6,850 nucleotides of DNA, taken from assembly GCA_002780805.1 (NCBI GenBank), contig PEUD01000029.1, forward strand, positions 1-6,850, written 5' to 3'. Source of the stretch: Candidatus Omnitrophica bacterium CG02_land_8_20_14_3_00__42_8 (GTDB lineage: Bacteria; Omnitrophota; Gorgyraeia; Gorgyraeales; Gorgyraeaceae). The notes under the pieces are model-generated. The model worked only from the letters and a program-made list of their open reading frames with translations, was not told the origin of the DNA and did not search any database. This document shows positions 5,301-6,850 of this stretch, piece after piece; positions within the stretch are counted from its first letter, which is position 1; every line of letters begins with the position of its first letter. The translations under genes were made by a program, and so were the position numbers.

Positions 5301-6832
5301 TGACTTCAAAAAATATTGCAAAGTCGGTTATATTAGTCAATATATTTTCCGCCGCAGGGTTTTTCCTCACGCTTTTATTTCAGATTATTTTTGCCAAGGA
5401 ATTTGGCGTATCGGGCCTGACGGACGCGTATATAGGCGCCTGTGCCCTGCCGGTTAGCTTTGTCGCTATCGCTTCAAGCCTGCTCGAAAAAACATTTATA
5501 CCGGTTTTTTTTGAATATAAGAACCGGGCTGCCGACGCCCGCTATTCGATACATAACTTTTTCACGATTTATTTCATATTTTTGGTTTTTTTGTCGGTTG
5601 TATGTTTTGCGGCTTCGCCGTTTATAATAAGGCTTGTTCTGCCGGGTTTTGAGGCAGTCGGATTTTCTATGGCACTGGCAATGTTAAAGATGCTGCTGCC
5701 GATCTTTATACTGGGCGGATTGATAGGCCTGTTGACATCCATGCACTATGCTCACAGCGCGTTTATTTTTCCGAACGTTTGCTCAAGCGTAAAATGGATT
5801 ACAGCCATTATATTTATGCTTTATTTTAAAGGCAGGTACGGCATCTTTGCCGTTGCCGGCGGTATTGTAGCCGGGTATACCTTTCAGTTTTTAATGCTTT
5901 TATATAGTACTTTTAAGAATATAACAGGCCTGCGTTTTATCTTTAATCTTAAGGATGTTTTTTTACGCAAGGTTGTCATGCTTATGGGGCCTTTAATGAT
6001 AGCGAATGCCTTTAACACTTTTAATATAATAGTCATGACAAGGACCGCTTCAGTTATGAGCGCAGGCAGTATTACATGCCTTGATTACGCCTATAAAATA
6101 ATGACGATAAGCGTATTTTTATGCGTTCAGGGCATATCCGTGGTTTTGTTTCCGATGTTTTCGCGCCTTGCTTCCGAGGGCAATATTTCAAAACTTAAAA
6201 AGTTATTTACAGACAGCCAGCGTATATTGCTTATGATAGTAATGCCGATAATAGGGGGCTTGATTATTTTCAGACACCCAGTCATCAGGCTGCTGCTTGA
6301 GCGTGGCGAATTCGGGCCGGAGTCCACAAATAAAATATCCGCGCTGGTTTTTGGCTTCAGCGGGGCTTTTTTCGGGCTGGCTCTAGGTACTATACAGAGT
6401 CAGATATACTACGCCATAAAAAACACAAAAAGGGTTATGTTTATTACTTTTATTCAGATGGTTGTGTTTGTTTGCATGATTTTCATGTTAAGAAGCGTTA
6501 TGTCTATATATATTATAGCTATATTTTTCTCAGCGGCTATTTTTATAGGATGCTGCCTGAATTATTTTCATATAAATAAAATTTTGGGCATACGGGCCAT
6601 GCGTCAGGACGCGGTTTTTATTTTTAAAATCCTAATAGCGACTGTATCTATGGGTGCCGTCGGGTTTGTCGCGTTTAGCCTGCTAAAAGCGCATTTGCCC
6701 TTGGTTTTTGTGCCTTTTGTTGCTGCGTCTATGCTTTCGGCAGCCGTATATTTTATATTTATAAGGTATGTGTTTGATATTGATGAATTGAGGTTTGCTT
6801 CAAACGTTCTATTTTCAAAGAAATATGAATAA
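5300..6832 (+). CDS. MurJ/MviN-like (MVF, MOP superfamily) flippase, probably for a lipid-linked glycan
   Basis: This 510-residue, very hydrophobic protein has about 13-14 predicted membrane helices and the length of MurJ (about 511 in E. coli). MVF landmarks are FGVSGLTDAYIGACALP (35-51, containing the aspartate equivalent to MurJ D39), TFIPVFFEYK (65-74), a VLFPMFSRLAS segment (282-292, against ILLPSLSK), LLLERGEFGPEST (331-343) and YYAIKNTKR (370-378, against FYARKDTR). Family members flip lipid II, or in polysaccharide loci other undecaprenyl-linked sugars. By eye, the arginines reported as essential in E. coli MurJ (R18, R24, R52, R270) are not kept: the N-terminal helix lacks both, the RR-x-FAEGAF region reads as AIASSLLEKTF, and the ADR motif reads AYK (264-266). 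That loss and the operon context favour a Wzx-like role in capsule or exopolysaccharide export over peptidoglycan synthesis. The family call is strong; the substrate is inferred. Confidence 0.85.
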   Translation: MTSKNIAKSVILVNIFSAAGFFLTLLFQIIFAKEFGVSGLTDAYIGACALPVSFVAIASSLLEKTFIPVFFEYKNRAADARYSIHNFFTIYFIFLVFLSVVCFAASPFIIRLVLPGFEAVGFSMALAMLKMLLPIFILGGLIGLLTSMHYAHSAFIFPNVCSSVKWITAIIFMLYFKGRYGIFAVAGGIVAGYTFQFLMLLYSTFKNITGLRFIFNLKDVFLRKVVMLMGPLMIANAFNTFNIIVMTRTASVMSAGSITCLDYAYKIMTISVFLCVQGISVVLFPMFSRLASEGNISKLKKLFTDSQRILLMIVMPIIGGLIIFRHPVIRLLLERGEFGPESTNKISALVFGFSGAFFGLALGTIQSQIYYAIKNTKRVMFITFIQMVVFVCMIFMLRSVMSIYIIAIFFSAAIFIGCCLNYFHINKILGIRAMRQDAVFIFKILIATVSMGAVGFVAFSLLKAHLPLVFVPFVAASMLSAAVYFIFIRYVFDIDELRFASNVLFSKKYE

Positions 6833-6850
6833 AAAAACAAAAGTTCTTTT
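6825..6850 (+). CDS. Probable start of the next operon gene (3' end outside window)
   Basis: An ATG at 6825, in the +1 frame relative to the flippase, overlaps the last 8 bases of that gene and reads MNKKTKVL to the window edge without a stop. Lysine-rich starts leading into a hydrophobic strand (KVL-) are common in GT4-type glycosyltransferases and other Rossmann-fold proteins, and a glycosyltransferase would suit this locus, but eight residues cannot identify a family. The ribosome site is weak (an AAAG stretch just upstream). Translation would probably depend on coupling to the flippase stop. Confidence 0.45.

Noticed and set aside
5442..5627. 61-residue + strand ORF inside the flippase
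   Set aside because: Alternate-frame shadow of a strongly supported membrane protein.

Overview
This 6.85 kb window is a compact, co-directional surface-polysaccharide export locus on the + strand. It almost certainly comes from a diderm (two-membrane) bacterium, because it encodes an outer-membrane capsule-assembly beta-barrel and a periplasmic/outer-membrane SLBB export protein. The DNA is AT-rich, with frequent AGA/AGG arginine and ATA isoleucine codons. The proteins are divergent from proteobacterial prototypes. Together these suggest an uncultivated lineage such as Omnitrophota or a relative, but this is a low-confidence inference from style, not from a marker gene.

Layout: (1) 2-949, the C-terminal ~315 residues of a Wzi-family capsule-assembly barrel, cut by the left edge. 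(2) 950-1063, a short intergenic segment packed with three small hairpins and four CGGGA-type repeats. (3) 1064-4042, a 992-residue secreted polysaccharide-export protein. It has an unusual six-copy zinc-knuckle-like repeat at its N terminus, then a Poly_export domain and six SLBB-type repeats. (4) 4074-4679 and 4698-5300, two ~200-residue tandem paralogues. Each looks like a Wzz/Wzc-type chain-length protein reduced to its membrane-proximal base. (5) 5300-6832, a MurJ/MviN-type (MVF) flippase lacking most of the arginines known to be essential in MurJ. (6) 6825-6850, the likely start of a further gene overlapping the flippase and cut by the right edge.

Inferred working model: the MVF protein flips a lipid-linked glycan across the inner membrane. 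The two small Wzz-like proteins, perhaps as a hetero-oligomer, organise polymerisation or export at the inner membrane. The SLBB protein spans the periplasm and/or forms the outer-membrane exit. The Wzi-like barrel helps attach or organise polymer at the surface. Close spacing (31, 18, -1 and -8 bp) from the SLBB gene onward supports one operon. No BY-kinase, polymerase or complete glycosyltransferase is visible. No stretch longer than 300 bases lacks a gene. I saw no tRNA, rRNA, CRISPR array or insertion sequence.
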